21,744 nt of DNA from Bacteroidetes bacterium UBA3022 (GTDB lineage: Bacteria > Bacteroidota > Bacteroidia > Chitinophagales > BACL12), in the NCBI GenBank assembly GCA_002346225.1, contig DDYY01000060.1, positions 1-21,744 of the forward strand, read 5' to 3'. Below are positions 1 through 7,216 of this stretch, one piece after another. The first letter of the stretch is position 1. Every line of letters begins with the position of its first letter. The position numbers and the translations under genes were made by a program. Below the pieces are notes generated by a model. That model was not told the origin of the DNA and did not search any database. It saw only the letters and a list, made by a program, of their open reading frames with translations.

Positions 1-2333
1 AGTTCCTGTTCCATGCCTTCATAGACAAACCGATAGACCCATCCATTGGCCTCATACTGGTGATTGAGCAAGTTATTCACTCTGGCAAAAAGTGTCAACT
101 CGCCCAAAACCGGTTGTTTCCATGTGGCATTGAGTTGCAGGTCGGTAGTATAAAACGGATCCAGGCTGCGGTCGATATTAGTGGTATTATCGAGGTATTG
201 TCTGCTTACATATTTGACACTCCAGTCGAGGGTGGTTTTGAAACCTGTTATCCCTTGTTGCTGCTGTCTGTCTGAAAGTACCACCCACATTCTTGAAAAG
301 CCAACTACGGAAGGTGAAAAGGCCAGCGTTGACTGATCATAATTTTCTTCCACCTGTCCGCCGTTATCCCAGTCATCGAGGAACTCTGTAAAGTTGATAA
401 TCTGATTCCTGCTTAATGCCAGGTTTCCTTCCCAGCGAATACGCGGTGCAATCCATTTACTCCAGGCGCCTTCGAAACCTGCACGGTAGGAACGATCGAC
501 ATTGATGCGTGTATAGGCGCCAACATCATTCACACGACCTGTGAGTATGAGCTGATCCTGGTAATACATGACATATAGGTTACCAGTCAATTCCCAGCCG
601 TTGATGCGCACTCTTTGTCCTGCTTCCAGGTTGTAGAGCCGCTCGGGGTTGGGTCTGGAGGAAGGCGTTGAGTTGACGAAATCGTCCCGGTTGGGCTCTT
701 TGGAGGCGACAGACACTGAGAGATAGCTGGTACTCTCTGGTTTCCATTGGTATTGAAGACCTGCCTTCGGATTAAGAAAAATGTAATTCACGGTCTGGTC
801 AACAGTGTTACCTAATTCCGTTGGGCCTTCAAAAGTATACTGCACCGTCCTCGCCTGAATATCTGCCCACAGCAGCATTTGTTTACCCAGTTTATGATGC
901 AGTTGCACGAAGGCATTGGCATCGTACTTATGGGCGGTATTCTCATAATACTGCCAGTCATATCCATCAGGTCCAGCCCATTCACTCCAGATGACATCTC
1001 CGAAATGCAGTCCTTCGTAGTAGAAGACACCACCCCCGGCTGTCCATTCTGTTTTTTCACCGGCTACGCCATTGTAGCGCAGGTTCATGCCTGCAAAATG
1101 GTTGTCCAGCCATCTTTGCGTTATCAGGTCTCCGAATTCAATGAGCGAGTCGCCCCAGGTAATGGGCGCGGAAGCATAGTCCGGCAAATACTGATCTTCT
1201 TCCAGCTGTTCGAAGTAGCCCATTCCCCGTGTGTAGTTCATGGAGATATTGAGCGAGTTGTTATCGTTGAATCTAAATGTATTATGCCATTGCACATGTG
1301 TCTGAGCATAATTGTCTGTCTGGTTTTCGTAGGTGTAAGGGTTGAAAGTCCTGTTGGTTTCGAGAGAGTCTTTCGGAACGCCACCCCAGGACTGATAGGT
1401 TTTTTCCTTACCGGAAATGACGTTTACAATGGAGGTATAGTTTTTACTATCCCATCCGGCAGTGATAAAGTAGCTGGATAAATCTGCGAAAGACCGGTCA
1501 ATAAATCCGTCGCTTTTCAATCGGGACAGTCGGCCTTCCAGGAACCAGTGGTCGTTGATTCTTCCTGTTCCGAATCCGGTGCTGATGCGGGTGAGATTAA
1601 ATGAGCCAGCGTTGGCATTTACAAAACCGAAAGGCGTTTCCGACAAGTCGTTCGTATACAGGTTGATGGATGCGCCTGTGGCAGTAACTCCGTTGGCGGA
1701 GGTACCAATACCACGTTGAATTTGGACATCATCAGTTGATGCTGCTATATCGGGTAGGTTGACCCAGAATGTCTGATGCGATTCAGCATCATTGTACGGA
1801 ATCCCGTTAATGGCGACGTTGACGCGTGTGGCGTCGTTCCCCCTGATGCGAATGCCGGTATAGCCAATGCCGTTTCCTGCGTCGGAGGTGGTAACTGCCG
1901 AAGGCGTGCTGTTCAGCAGGAAGGGCATGTCCTGTCCGTAGTTGATGGCGTTCAGGTCAGCCCCTTTAATGTTCGTATAAGTTACGGGTACATTGGAATC
2001 GGCAGTGCTGCCGAAGATGGTGACTTCCTGAAACAGGTTGTTCTTGTAATCGAGCTGCACCTCCAGCGCATTCATTTCACAAACCCGGACCTGCTGTGTC
2101 CGGTATTCATAGACAAGGTGGCTAATGGTGACGGCATAGTTACCGCATGGAAGGGAGAATTCCGCCCGTCCTTCTTCATCACTTACGGCTGCAAGTCCGG
2201 CAGCCGGAATCTGGATGAATGCCCTGTCTACAGGCTTCCCCGCAGGATCATTTAGTATAACAGTAAAAGCTTGTTGTTGTGCAAAAGCATTTGAGGTACA
2301 AATGAACAATGCAATAAAGAAGATGTGTTTCAT
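1..2333 (-). CDS. TonB-dependent outer-membrane receptor, probable thiamine importer (partial, C-terminus beyond the window)
   Basis: The frame is open from ATG at 2333 to the left edge, giving at least 777 residues; the stop codon and the last part of the barrel are missing. Residues 1-18 are a signal peptide ending in AFA before QQQ. Residues about 22-95 form a carboxypeptidase-regulatory-like domain. The plug spans about 115-230 and contains the typical GIRIRGNDATRVNVAINGIP segment at 160-179. The rest is a 22-strand-type barrel, including a YTRGMGYFEQ segment. It should take up a substrate across the outer membrane using TonB energy. A TPP riboswitch lies just upstream on the same strand, so thiamine or a thiamine phosphate is the likely cargo; thiamine-regulated receptors of this kind (called OMR1) are known in Bacteroidota. 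The family call is secure. The substrate is inferred from the riboswitch only. Confidence 0.93.
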   Translation of the reverse strand, partial: MKHIFFIALFICTSNAFAQQQAFTVILNDPAGKPVDRAFIQIPAAGLAAVSDEEGRAEFSLPCGNYAVTISHLVYEYRTQQVRVCEMNALEVQLDYKNNLFQEVTIFGSTADSNVPVTYTNIKGADLNAINYGQDMPFLLNSTPSAVTTSDAGNGIGYTGIRIRGNDATRVNVAINGIPYNDAESHQTFWVNLPDIAASTDDVQIQRGIGTSANGVTATGASINLYTNDLSETPFGFVNANAGSFNLTRISTGFGTGRINDHWFLEGRLSRLKSDGFIDRSFADLSSYFITAGWDSKNYTSIVNVISGKEKTYQSWGGVPKDSLETNRTFNPYTYENQTDNYAQTHVQWHNTFRFNDNNSLNISMNYTRGMGYFEQLEEDQYLPDYASAPITWGDSLIEFGDLITQRWLDNHFAGMNLRYNGVAGEKTEWTAGGGVFYYEGLHFGDVIWSEWAGPDGYDWQYYENTAHKYDANAFVQLHHKLGKQMLLWADIQARTVQYTFEGPTELGNTVDQTVNYIFLNPKAGLQYQWKPESTSYLSVSVASKEPNRDDFVNSTPSSRPNPERLYNLEAGQRVRINGWELTGNLYVMYYQDQLILTGRVNDVGAYTRINVDRSYRAGFEGAWSKWIAPRIRWEGNLALSRNQIINFTEFLDDWDNGGQVEENYDQSTLAFSPSVVGFSRMWVVLSDRQQQQGITGFKTTLDWSVKYVSRQYLDNTTNIDRSLDPFYTTDLQLNATWKQPVLGELTLFARVNNLLNHQYEANGWVYRFVYEGMEQE

Positions 2334-2395
2334 CCGGCAAAGGTTTTTTATGACCTCCTTAACAAATGGGATCTTTGCCAGGAAAAATGATTGGT
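2334..2395 (-). promoter_or_regulatory. Leader between TPP aptamer and receptor start, with start-adjacent hairpin (candidate expression platform)
   Basis: In the RNA, CUGGCAAAG (2381-2373) can pair over nine positions, with one G-U pair, with CUUUGCCGG (2342-2334), which touches the AUG at 2333. The 30-base loop holds a perfect AAGGAGGU (2360-2353), 19 bases from the start codon and so too far away for normal use. No U-tract follows, so this is not an intrinsic terminator. Control of translation initiation is the simplest reading. The pairing is seen in the sequence; the function is inferred. Confidence 0.45.
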
Positions 2396-2478
2396 TCCTC
2401 TATTCCTTCCCGGCATTATCCGGGCAGGTTCGATGGGTATAATCTCAGAAGCGGAATAAACCGCAACACCCCATGAGA
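2396..2478 (-). ncRNA. TPP riboswitch (THI element) aptamer
   Basis: Reading the minus strand, the conserved TPP aptamer blocks occur in order. GGGGTG is near the 5' end, followed by a variable GC-rich hairpin (TTGCGG...CCGC), CTGAGAT, ACCC, GAACCTG, GGATAATGCC and GGGAAGGAA. A short P1 pairing of TCTC (2478-2475) with GAGG (2400-2397) closes the element. These match the thiM/THI-box consensus closely. It binds thiamine pyrophosphate and normally represses the downstream gene, here the TonB-dependent receptor. The kinase gene upstream on the same strand ends 29 bases before it. Confidence 0.95.
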
Positions 2479-2483
2479 TGGCG

Positions 2484-2511
2484 TAAAGGTAATGATAGAA
2501 TTATAAATCAA
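2484..2511 (-). promoter_or_regulatory. Candidate Bacteroidota-type promoter for the riboswitch-receptor transcript
   Basis: The minus strand reads TTG (2511-2509), 17 bases, then TACCTTTA (2491-2484), one mismatch from the Bacteroidota -7 consensus TAnnTTTG. Transcription would begin at about 2478, exactly where the aptamer's P1 stem begins. The TTG overlaps the stop codon of the upstream kinase. The placement supports a separate transcript for the receptor, but such short motifs also arise by chance. Confidence 0.4.
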
Positions 2512-3020
2512 GCGTTCTTTTCCAATTGCGTGAGCACCTGGTCTATCGCTTGTTTTCTATCGCCCTCAATTACAATAAATTGCAGATGAGATGCGCTACA
2601 CTTTTTATAATACTGTTCGAACAGGTAGTTTCTTCGGTAGCGGTCTTCCCGCAACGGATCTGGTTCCCACGGTATATCCGGACGGCACAGCAGTGTGATG
2701 GCGCCCTTACTTTGTTCCTGCCATTTTTGCGTAAGTCCGGCATCGATTATGTCGAATTTATCTTGCAACCAGATAAGGAGATTGAGGTAGCCGGTATCGC
2801 AGATAATCATCGGATGGCTGAGCACAGTTTGGGACACTTCAGCTTCGTACAATGCTGCAATGTGGTAGATATCTTGGGCGCTGTATTGCGGACCGTTTGC
2901 TTCCAGGTATTCGCGGGCCATCTCCGGTACCAGCGGTATCTGCAGCTTTGCCCGGAGGTTTGCAGCCAGGGTAGTCTTTCCCGATGATTCAGGACCTTCG
3001 ATGATAATCTTTTCAATCAT
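2508..3020 (-). CDS. NadR-like P-loop kinase (AAA_28 family), possible vitamin or nucleoside kinase
   Basis: A 170-residue cytoplasmic ATPase resembling the ribosylnicotinamide kinase domain of NadR. Walker A is GPESSGKT at residues 9-16. VPEMAREYLE follows at 31-40, a Walker B-like IICDT is at 72-76, and PWEPDPLRE is at 117-125. I chose the ATG at 3020 because it puts Walker A at the usual distance from the N-terminus and overlaps the transporter's stop by eight bases (ATGATTGA), suggesting coupled translation; a start at 3089 would add 23 residues lying inside the transporter gene. In NadR this fold phosphorylates nicotinamide riboside and traps it in the cell. The adjacent PnuC-type transporter fits that role, while the downstream TPP riboswitch raises the alternative of thiamine. 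The fold is clear, the substrate open. Confidence 0.85.
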   Translation of the reverse strand: MIEKIIIEGPESSGKTTLAANLRAKLQIPLVPEMAREYLEANGPQYSAQDIYHIAALYEAEVSQTVLSHPMIICDTGYLNLLIWLQDKFDIIDAGLTQKWQEQSKGAITLLCRPDIPWEPDPLREDRYRRNYLFEQYYKKCSASHLQFIVIEGDRKQAIDQVLTQLEKNA

Positions 3021-3681
3021 AAGCAACCTGCTCGGAGAGCTTTCTGTACCAAACAGCAAATCCCCAGATAGCGAGCACGAGAAATACAACGTATTGGATG
3101 GAGGTTACAGGAAGTTCCTTGTACAGGTAAAGCGGAATACTCACGGCATTACCCAGTATCCAGAAGATCCAGTGCTCTATCTTTTTCTTTGCCATGGCGT
3201 ACATGGCCGTGACAAACATACTGGTGGTGAAAGCATCCACCCAGGCCACATCAGAATTGGTGTATTCGGAAAGTATATAACCGAGCAAGACATAAACGAG
3301 GCCCGTGAATATCAAATACCGCACATTTTCCGCCAGGGTATTGGTGGTGATATGTGCTTTTTCCTCGTTGCTCTCAGCAGCTACAGGACTGTCTAAAGCC
3401 TGGTTTGGTGTGGCGTCGAAGGAGTGTTGCACCTTTCCTCCATGGAGCCAGAAATACCAACCGTAAATACTCATCACCAGATAGTAGAAGTTGATGAAGG
3501 CATCTGCATACAGCTGTACATTCAGACAAATAATGACGTACAATGTTACGCTGACAATCCCCGTGGGATAAACAAGGATGTTGTTGGAGCGGGCAAACCA
3601 TACACTGATGACTCCCATTACCGCGGCAATAATTTCTACCGCCGGAAGCTCAGCTATCTGTTGCCATAATGACATTTCCAT
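3013..3681 (-). CDS. PnuC-family vitamin transporter (nicotinamide riboside or thiamine, PnuT-like)
   Basis: A 222-residue inner-membrane protein with about seven hydrophobic helices. Family landmarks are YADAFINFYYLVMSIYGWY at about 58-76, DAFTT at 149-153, and the Trp/Asn-containing helix WIFWILGN at 171-178, followed by YLYK. PnuC proteins carry nicotinamide riboside, and close relatives called PnuT carry thiamine; uptake is facilitated diffusion pulled by phosphorylation inside. A hydrophilic stretch at about 80-118 between helices is longer than usual. The gene starts 27 bases after the DUF4197 gene and overlaps the kinase by eight bases, so transporter and kinase are probably co-translated. 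A start at Met3 (3675) is also possible. Family certain, cargo not. Confidence 0.9.
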   Translation of the reverse strand: MEMSLWQQIAELPAVEIIAAVMGVISVWFARSNNILVYPTGIVSVTLYVIICLNVQLYADAFINFYYLVMSIYGWYFWLHGGKVQHSFDATPNQALDSPVAAESNEEKAHITTNTLAENVRYLIFTGLVYVLLGYILSEYTNSDVAWVDAFTTSMFVTAMYAMAKKKIEHWIFWILGNAVSIPLYLYKELPVTSIQYVVFLVLAIWGFAVWYRKLSEQVAYD

Positions 3682-3708
3682 TGGTACAAAGATGCTCCAC
3701 CTTCCGGT

Positions 3709-4404
3709 TTAGCTGCCAAACACTTTTTGAAGGATATCGGTCACCTGATGAGATGCTTCATTGCGGATGCGTACTTCCTCCTCTCCCACCAGAATGAATA
3801 GACCATTCAATCCTTTGTTGGTTGTATAATCGGCGAGGTCGGCGCTCACCGGATCGGTGAATGGTATACTGTTGTAGACATCAATGATGTTTTCCCATGC
3901 CACCTGAGCTCCAACGGCTGAGAGTGAATTTTCAATATCCGGCTTAAAGGCACTGTACAAGCTGGAAAATGTCTGGTTGCGCAGGTAGTTGGTGGCAGCT
4001 GTATCTACACCATTCAGGATATTAAAGGCATCTGTAAAAGTGATGGAAAGAATGGCATCCTTAAAGATGGGTGTTGCCTTTTCAGCGGCATCTTCTGCAG
4101 CTCTGTTCAATTGCTTGATAAATTCATCTACCAGCAGGGAACCTCCCGGGACCGATTCGACTACCGTTTTAACGATACTGGCTTCTTCGGGAAAAGGGAT
4201 TTTTATCTTAGGATTCAGGAAATAGCCGTCGAGTGCATTGCCCTTGAAGACGGCGGTATCTGTTCCGACATTGAGCGCCTCTTTCAAACCTGCTACCACT
4301 TCTTCTTCTGTGAGTGCTGAGGTTAAGTCTCCCAACGTGAATTCGTCGCAAGACGAAGCAAGTAAACTGAAAGTTATCAATAGTCCGAGCGCACGAATTT
4401 TCAT
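3709..4404 (-). CDS. DUF4197 family exported lipoprotein, function unknown
   Basis: A 231-residue protein that begins with a lipoprotein signal ending LLASSC, so Cys19 should carry the lipid and anchor it in the envelope. The mature part is mostly helical, without cofactor or catalytic motifs I recognise. Segments such as LTEEEVVAGLKEALNVGT near the start, GYFLNPKIKIPFPEEA in the first half and GLNGLFILVGEEEVRIR near the C-terminus match the DUF4197 pattern. It is transcribed away from the cytochrome operon and lies 27 bases before the PnuC-family gene. The spacing allows a shared transcript with transporter and kinase, but no functional link is evident. No biochemical role is established for the family as far as I know. 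Confidence 0.85.
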   Translation of the reverse strand: MKIRALGLLITFSLLASSCDEFTLGDLTSALTEEEVVAGLKEALNVGTDTAVFKGNALDGYFLNPKIKIPFPEEASIVKTVVESVPGGSLLVDEFIKQLNRAAEDAAEKATPIFKDAILSITFTDAFNILNGVDTAATNYLRNQTFSSLYSAFKPDIENSLSAVGAQVAWENIIDVYNSIPFTDPVSADLADYTTNKGLNGLFILVGEEEVRIRNEASHQVTDILQKVFGS

Positions 4405-4525
4405 ATTTAAGCGTTTATCTTTTGTACTAACAATATTATGCCAAAGTTATAAAAGCAATGAAAATCATCGGAAAGTACCAAAATATGTCTCTCTTTTGCC
4501 ATGCTTTGACATGTAATTTTACAGA
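4405..4525. promoter_or_regulatory. Divergent intergenic region between DUF4197 and cytochrome operon
   Basis: An AT-rich gap of 121 bases must hold promoters for both directions. On the minus strand TAACTTTG (4449-4442) matches the Bacteroidota -7 consensus TAnnTTTG exactly, about 38 bases before the DUF4197 start, but no good TTG lies at the usual upstream distance. No convincing box was found for the plus direction and no Shine-Dalgarno sequence precedes 4526. Confidence 0.35.
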
Positions 4526-5269
4526 ATGAAATTCAATACAACCACCAGGATATATGCAGCACTATCTGTTGCATTAACTTTCATAGGTCTCCATTCATGT
4601 GTCCATAGTCCATTGACCGGAATTATAGACCCTATTGACACCCTTGTTATAGTGGACACTGATACGATTGTGTTACCTCCATTGGTTACCTGTTCGGAAG
4701 ATACCGCTTATTTCACCAATGACGTCCTGCCCATTTTGGTCAGCAGTTGCGCCATAACCGGATGTCACGATGCGGAAACCCATGAAGAGGGTATCGTATT
4801 AAGCACATGGAACAGTATAATGGCTTCGGATGTGGTGAAACCGGGCGATCCTGGTGACAGCGAGCTATTTGAAAAATTATTTGACTCTGACCCCGAGGAG
4901 CGGATGCCACCGGCACCTTATGCGCCATTGACTGCCCAGGAGATTGCCATTCTCAATACCTGGGTGCTACAGGGAGCGCTGAACAACTCCTGTGATGACT
5001 GCGATACATCAGATGTTACCTATTCGGGAATTGTTAGTACCCTAATAAGTGCTTATTGTACCGGTTGTCATGGCGACGTTTCTCCTTCTGCCAGTTTATC
5101 TTTGACCAGTTACGAAAATGTAGCATTCAGCGCGAATAATGGCTCGCTAATGTCTTCCCTTTTCGCCACAGATGGTTATTCATTGATGCCCTACGGTAGC
5201 AGCCCGTTACCTGACTGTAGGATAGAACAGATTCAACTTTGGGTAGATGCGGGAGCGCCCAATAATTAA
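4526..5269 (+). CDS. Two-domain c-type cytochrome lipoprotein (first of three paralogues)
   Basis: A 247-residue exported protein whose signal ends in GLHSC, making Cys25 the likely lipid anchor. It has two haem domains. The first has an unusual CX4CH site (C75, C80, H81) and a likely distal ligand at M127 in RMPPAP. The second has a normal CXXCH (C178, C181, H182) and a likely distal M221 in SLMPYG. Both domains end in a helix with a Trp (LNTWVLQGALNN, IQLWVDAGAPNN), as in Planctomycete-type cytochrome c domains. It should pass electrons in the periplasm or at the outer membrane; the partners are unknown. It heads a four-gene operon with four bases before the next gene. Extra cysteines flank each haem domain. 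Confidence 0.88.
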   Translation: MKFNTTTRIYAALSVALTFIGLHSCVHSPLTGIIDPIDTLVIVDTDTIVLPPLVTCSEDTAYFTNDVLPILVSSCAITGCHDAETHEEGIVLSTWNSIMASDVVKPGDPGDSELFEKLFDSDPEERMPPAPYAPLTAQEIAILNTWVLQGALNNSCDDCDTSDVTYSGIVSTLISAYCTGCHGDVSPSASLSLTSYENVAFSANNGSLMSSLFATDGYSLMPYGSSPLPDCRIEQIQLWVDAGAPNN

Positions 5270-5273
5270 TTGT

Positions 5274-5957
5274 ATGAAAAGTAAATCCGTTTTTTTAGGA
5301 TTGGTTGTTCCTGTGTTTGCGCTCCTCGGTGCTTGTACGCATACACCACTGAACTTTGGCGAACTGCAACTTTCGGAAGATTGCAGTCCCGACACCGCTT
5401 ATTTTGTCAACAATGCTTTTCCCATCATTAACAGCTCCTGCGCCAAAAGCGGCTGTCATGACGCCATCAGCAGTGAAGAGGATGTGGATTTATCCTCCTG
5501 GAATGCCATTATGAACAGCGATGTAGTGAAACCGGGCAATCCCGATGGAAGTAAATTATACGAGGTACTTTTCAAGTCTGGGGAAGACCGGATGCCACCA
5601 CCACCTGAGTTGGCATTAAGCGACGGACAGAAAGCCGTCATTCGCTTATGGATTGAACAAGGAGCATTGAACAATGAATGTATCGGGGCATGTGATACCA
5701 GTGTTGTAACATACTCCGGTAGTATTGTACCTTTAATGTCGAATAACTGTATTGGATGTCATTCAGGCGCTTCCCCCTCCGGTGGAATCAGCTTAACTTC
5801 CTACAGTGATGTGGCAGTTGTTGCAGGTAATGGAAAGTTATACGGAACGGTAGCAGGACTGAGTGGCTACAGTTCCATGCCTCCGGGTGTTAGCCTCAAC
5901 GATTGCCTTGTGGAAACGATTAGATTATGGGTTGAAAATGGATATCCTAATGACTAA
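5274..5957 (+). CDS. Two-domain c-type cytochrome lipoprotein (second paralogue)
   Basis: A 227-residue paralogue of the preceding protein with the same layout. The signal ends in LLGAC (lipid on Cys21). The first haem site is CX4CH (C56, C61, H62) with likely distal M107 (RMPPPP), and the second is CXXCH (C159, C162, H163) with likely distal M202 (SSMPPG). Shared stretches include SDVVKPG, EQGALNN and ISLTSY. I start it at ATG 5274 because the lipoprotein signal begins there; the frame is open back to 5247 but that would overlap the upstream gene. Its stop overlaps the next start by eight bases (ATGACTAA), indicating coupled translation. A role in electron transfer at the envelope is inferred from the haem motifs. 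Confidence 0.88.
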   Translation: MKSKSVFLGLVVPVFALLGACTHTPLNFGELQLSEDCSPDTAYFVNNAFPIINSSCAKSGCHDAISSEEDVDLSSWNAIMNSDVVKPGNPDGSKLYEVLFKSGEDRMPPPPELALSDGQKAVIRLWIEQGALNNECIGACDTSVVTYSGSIVPLMSNNCIGCHSGASPSGGISLTSYSDVAVVAGNGKLYGTVAGLSGYSSMPPGVSLNDCLVETIRLWVENGYPND

Positions 5958-6336
5958 GAAATATTTGCTGGTTCTGATGATGTCAAGTCTGGCATTACTG
6001 ACCACTTTTTCATCATGCTATTACGATAATGCTGAAGACCTGCTGGGCTCAACAGTATGTGATACTACTTCGGTGAGCTACGCCAATGATATCGTTCCGA
6101 TTATTTCAGGCTCCTGTTTTGTATGCCATGGAAGCGGAAGCTACACCTCTGCCGGTGCCGGAATACTGCTGGAAGGTTATGATGCTATGAGCGCCAGCGC
6201 TTTGTCAGGTGCTTTGGCCGGTGTCATTGATCACGCCCCCGGATATTCAGCCATGCCTAAATCCTCACCCCAATTACCTGCCTGCGACAGGGCCCTGGTG
6301 CGCAACTGGGCTGCTCAAGATGCTTTAAATAACTGA
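5950..6336 (+). CDS. Single-domain c-type cytochrome lipoprotein (third, short paralogue)
   Basis: A 128-residue protein with a lipoprotein signal ending FSSC (Cys23). It carries one CXXCH site (C56, C59, H60) with likely distal M102 in YSAMPK. It lines up with the second half of the two preceding proteins: the CDT..VSY beginning, the CXXCH, the GYSxMP distal loop, then a final Cys, a Trp helix and NN at the C-terminus. The CX4CH domain is absent. The start at 5950 gives the signal peptide and an eight-base overlap with the previous gene; ATG 5938 would add four residues. The next gene begins one base after its stop. Haem binding is strongly supported; the redox partner is not known. Confidence 0.85.
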   Translation: MTKKYLLVLMMSSLALLTTFSSCYYDNAEDLLGSTVCDTTSVSYANDIVPIISGSCFVCHGSGSYTSAGAGILLEGYDAMSASALSGALAGVIDHAPGYSAMPKSSPQLPACDRALVRNWAAQDALNN

Positions 6337-6337
6337 T

Positions 6338-7213
6338 ATGAAAAAACTTATTTTGGCGCTCCTGGTGCTTCCATTGTTTACTGCAAAAGCCCAGCAAATA
6401 GAATACGCCATTTTTAGCGATACGAGAATAATCAGTTCTCAATCGGTAGAATCCAATTTTAAAGGCGAGGGAACTTTTATCATCTCCCACCGCTTTGGAG
6501 ACATCTATCAAAACGGACCGGAAAGTATTTTATATAATTTCTTCGGATTCGATGGTGGCGCTAACATGCGTATCGGACTCGATTATGGTATTAATGACTG
6601 GATAATGGTGGGCGGTGGCCGCAGTGGATTCAATAAAACCTATGATGCATTTTTCAAGATGAAGATGCTAAGTCAGCAAACCGGTGACCGGAACATTCCG
6701 GTTTCAGTTTCTTTTTATACCGACGCTTCCTTTATTTCCGATACTACCAACGCCTTGCTGGATAGTTTCTTTGTCGACAGGTTCAGTTACAGCTACCAAT
6801 TGCTCATAGCGCGCAAATTCAGCGATATTTTCTCTATGCAATTGATGCCTACGCTGATTCACCGCAATCTCGTTGCTACCCGCGAAGAGAAAAATGATGT
6901 ATTTGCAATGGGTGTGGCGGCAAAAGTGAATGTCACTCCTACCCTTGCACTTTCAGGCGAATATTTTTATACCTTGCCCAATCAATTACCTGCCGGCTAC
7001 AATAATTACATGGCCTTCGGTATTGATATAGAAACCAAGGGACACGTGTTTCAAATTCAGCTGACCAATTCTCCTTTCCTTATTCCGGAGTACTACATCG
7101 GCGCTACCCAGGGCAGTATCATTGATGAAGCCGCCAACGGGGACTTTGACCTGAACCTGAGGCTCGGTTTCAACATCACCCGCGACTTCCAGTTAGGCGG
7201 CAGGGTTTACTAG
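6338..7213 (+). CDS. DUF5777 family probable outer-membrane beta-barrel protein
   Basis: A 291-residue protein with a signal peptide ending AKA before QQ (about residues 1-18). The mature part is rich in alternating hydrophobic and polar residues with frequent Tyr, Phe and Gly, as in a transmembrane barrel of about 12-14 strands, and ends with the aromatic-rich RDFQLGGRVY expected at an outer-membrane C-terminus. Conserved features of the DUF5777 family are seen, including the N-terminal ISHRFGDIY segment and a GLDYGIND stretch. It is the last gene of the cytochrome operon, one base after the third cytochrome, so it may be the membrane scaffold or pore for these lipoproteins. That role is inferred. 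Its stop lies three bases from the stop of the convergent vatK. Confidence 0.82.
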   Translation: MKKLILALLVLPLFTAKAQQIEYAIFSDTRIISSQSVESNFKGEGTFIISHRFGDIYQNGPESILYNFFGFDGGANMRIGLDYGINDWIMVGGGRSGFNKTYDAFFKMKMLSQQTGDRNIPVSVSFYTDASFISDTTNALLDSFFVDRFSYSYQLLIARKFSDIFSMQLMPTLIHRNLVATREEKNDVFAMGVAAKVNVTPTLALSGEYFYTLPNQLPAGYNNYMAFGIDIETKGHVFQIQLTNSPFLIPEYYIGATQGSIIDEAANGDFDLNLRLGFNITRDFQLGGRVY

Positions 7214-7216
7214 ACC

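Noticed and set aside
879..1481. 200-codon plus-strand open frame
   Set aside because: It lies antisense to the TonB-dependent receptor, whose minus-strand frame gives a full plug-barrel match; the plus frame has no family features.
1776..2255. 159-codon plus-strand open frame
   Set aside because: Antisense to the same receptor's N-terminal and plug regions; no recognisable domain.
2342..2344. TTG start codon closer to the AAGGAGGU
   Set aside because: It is not in frame with the receptor; the ATG at 2333 gives a proper signal peptide.
2334..2381. Intrinsic terminator downstream of the TPP aptamer
   Set aside because: The nine-pair stem is followed directly by the start codon, with no U-tract and a long loop.
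2215..2442. 75-codon plus-strand open frame across the riboswitch
   Set aside because: It overlaps the receptor start and the TPP aptamer on the other strand and has no protein-like features.
3021..3089. Longer N-terminus for the NadR-like kinase
   Set aside because: The extra 23 residues are encoded inside the transporter gene and would push Walker A away from its usual N-terminal position.
4495..4521. Promoter TTTG-TAATTTTA just before the first cytochrome gene
   Set aside because: The spacer is only 15 bases and transcription would begin at or after the start codon.
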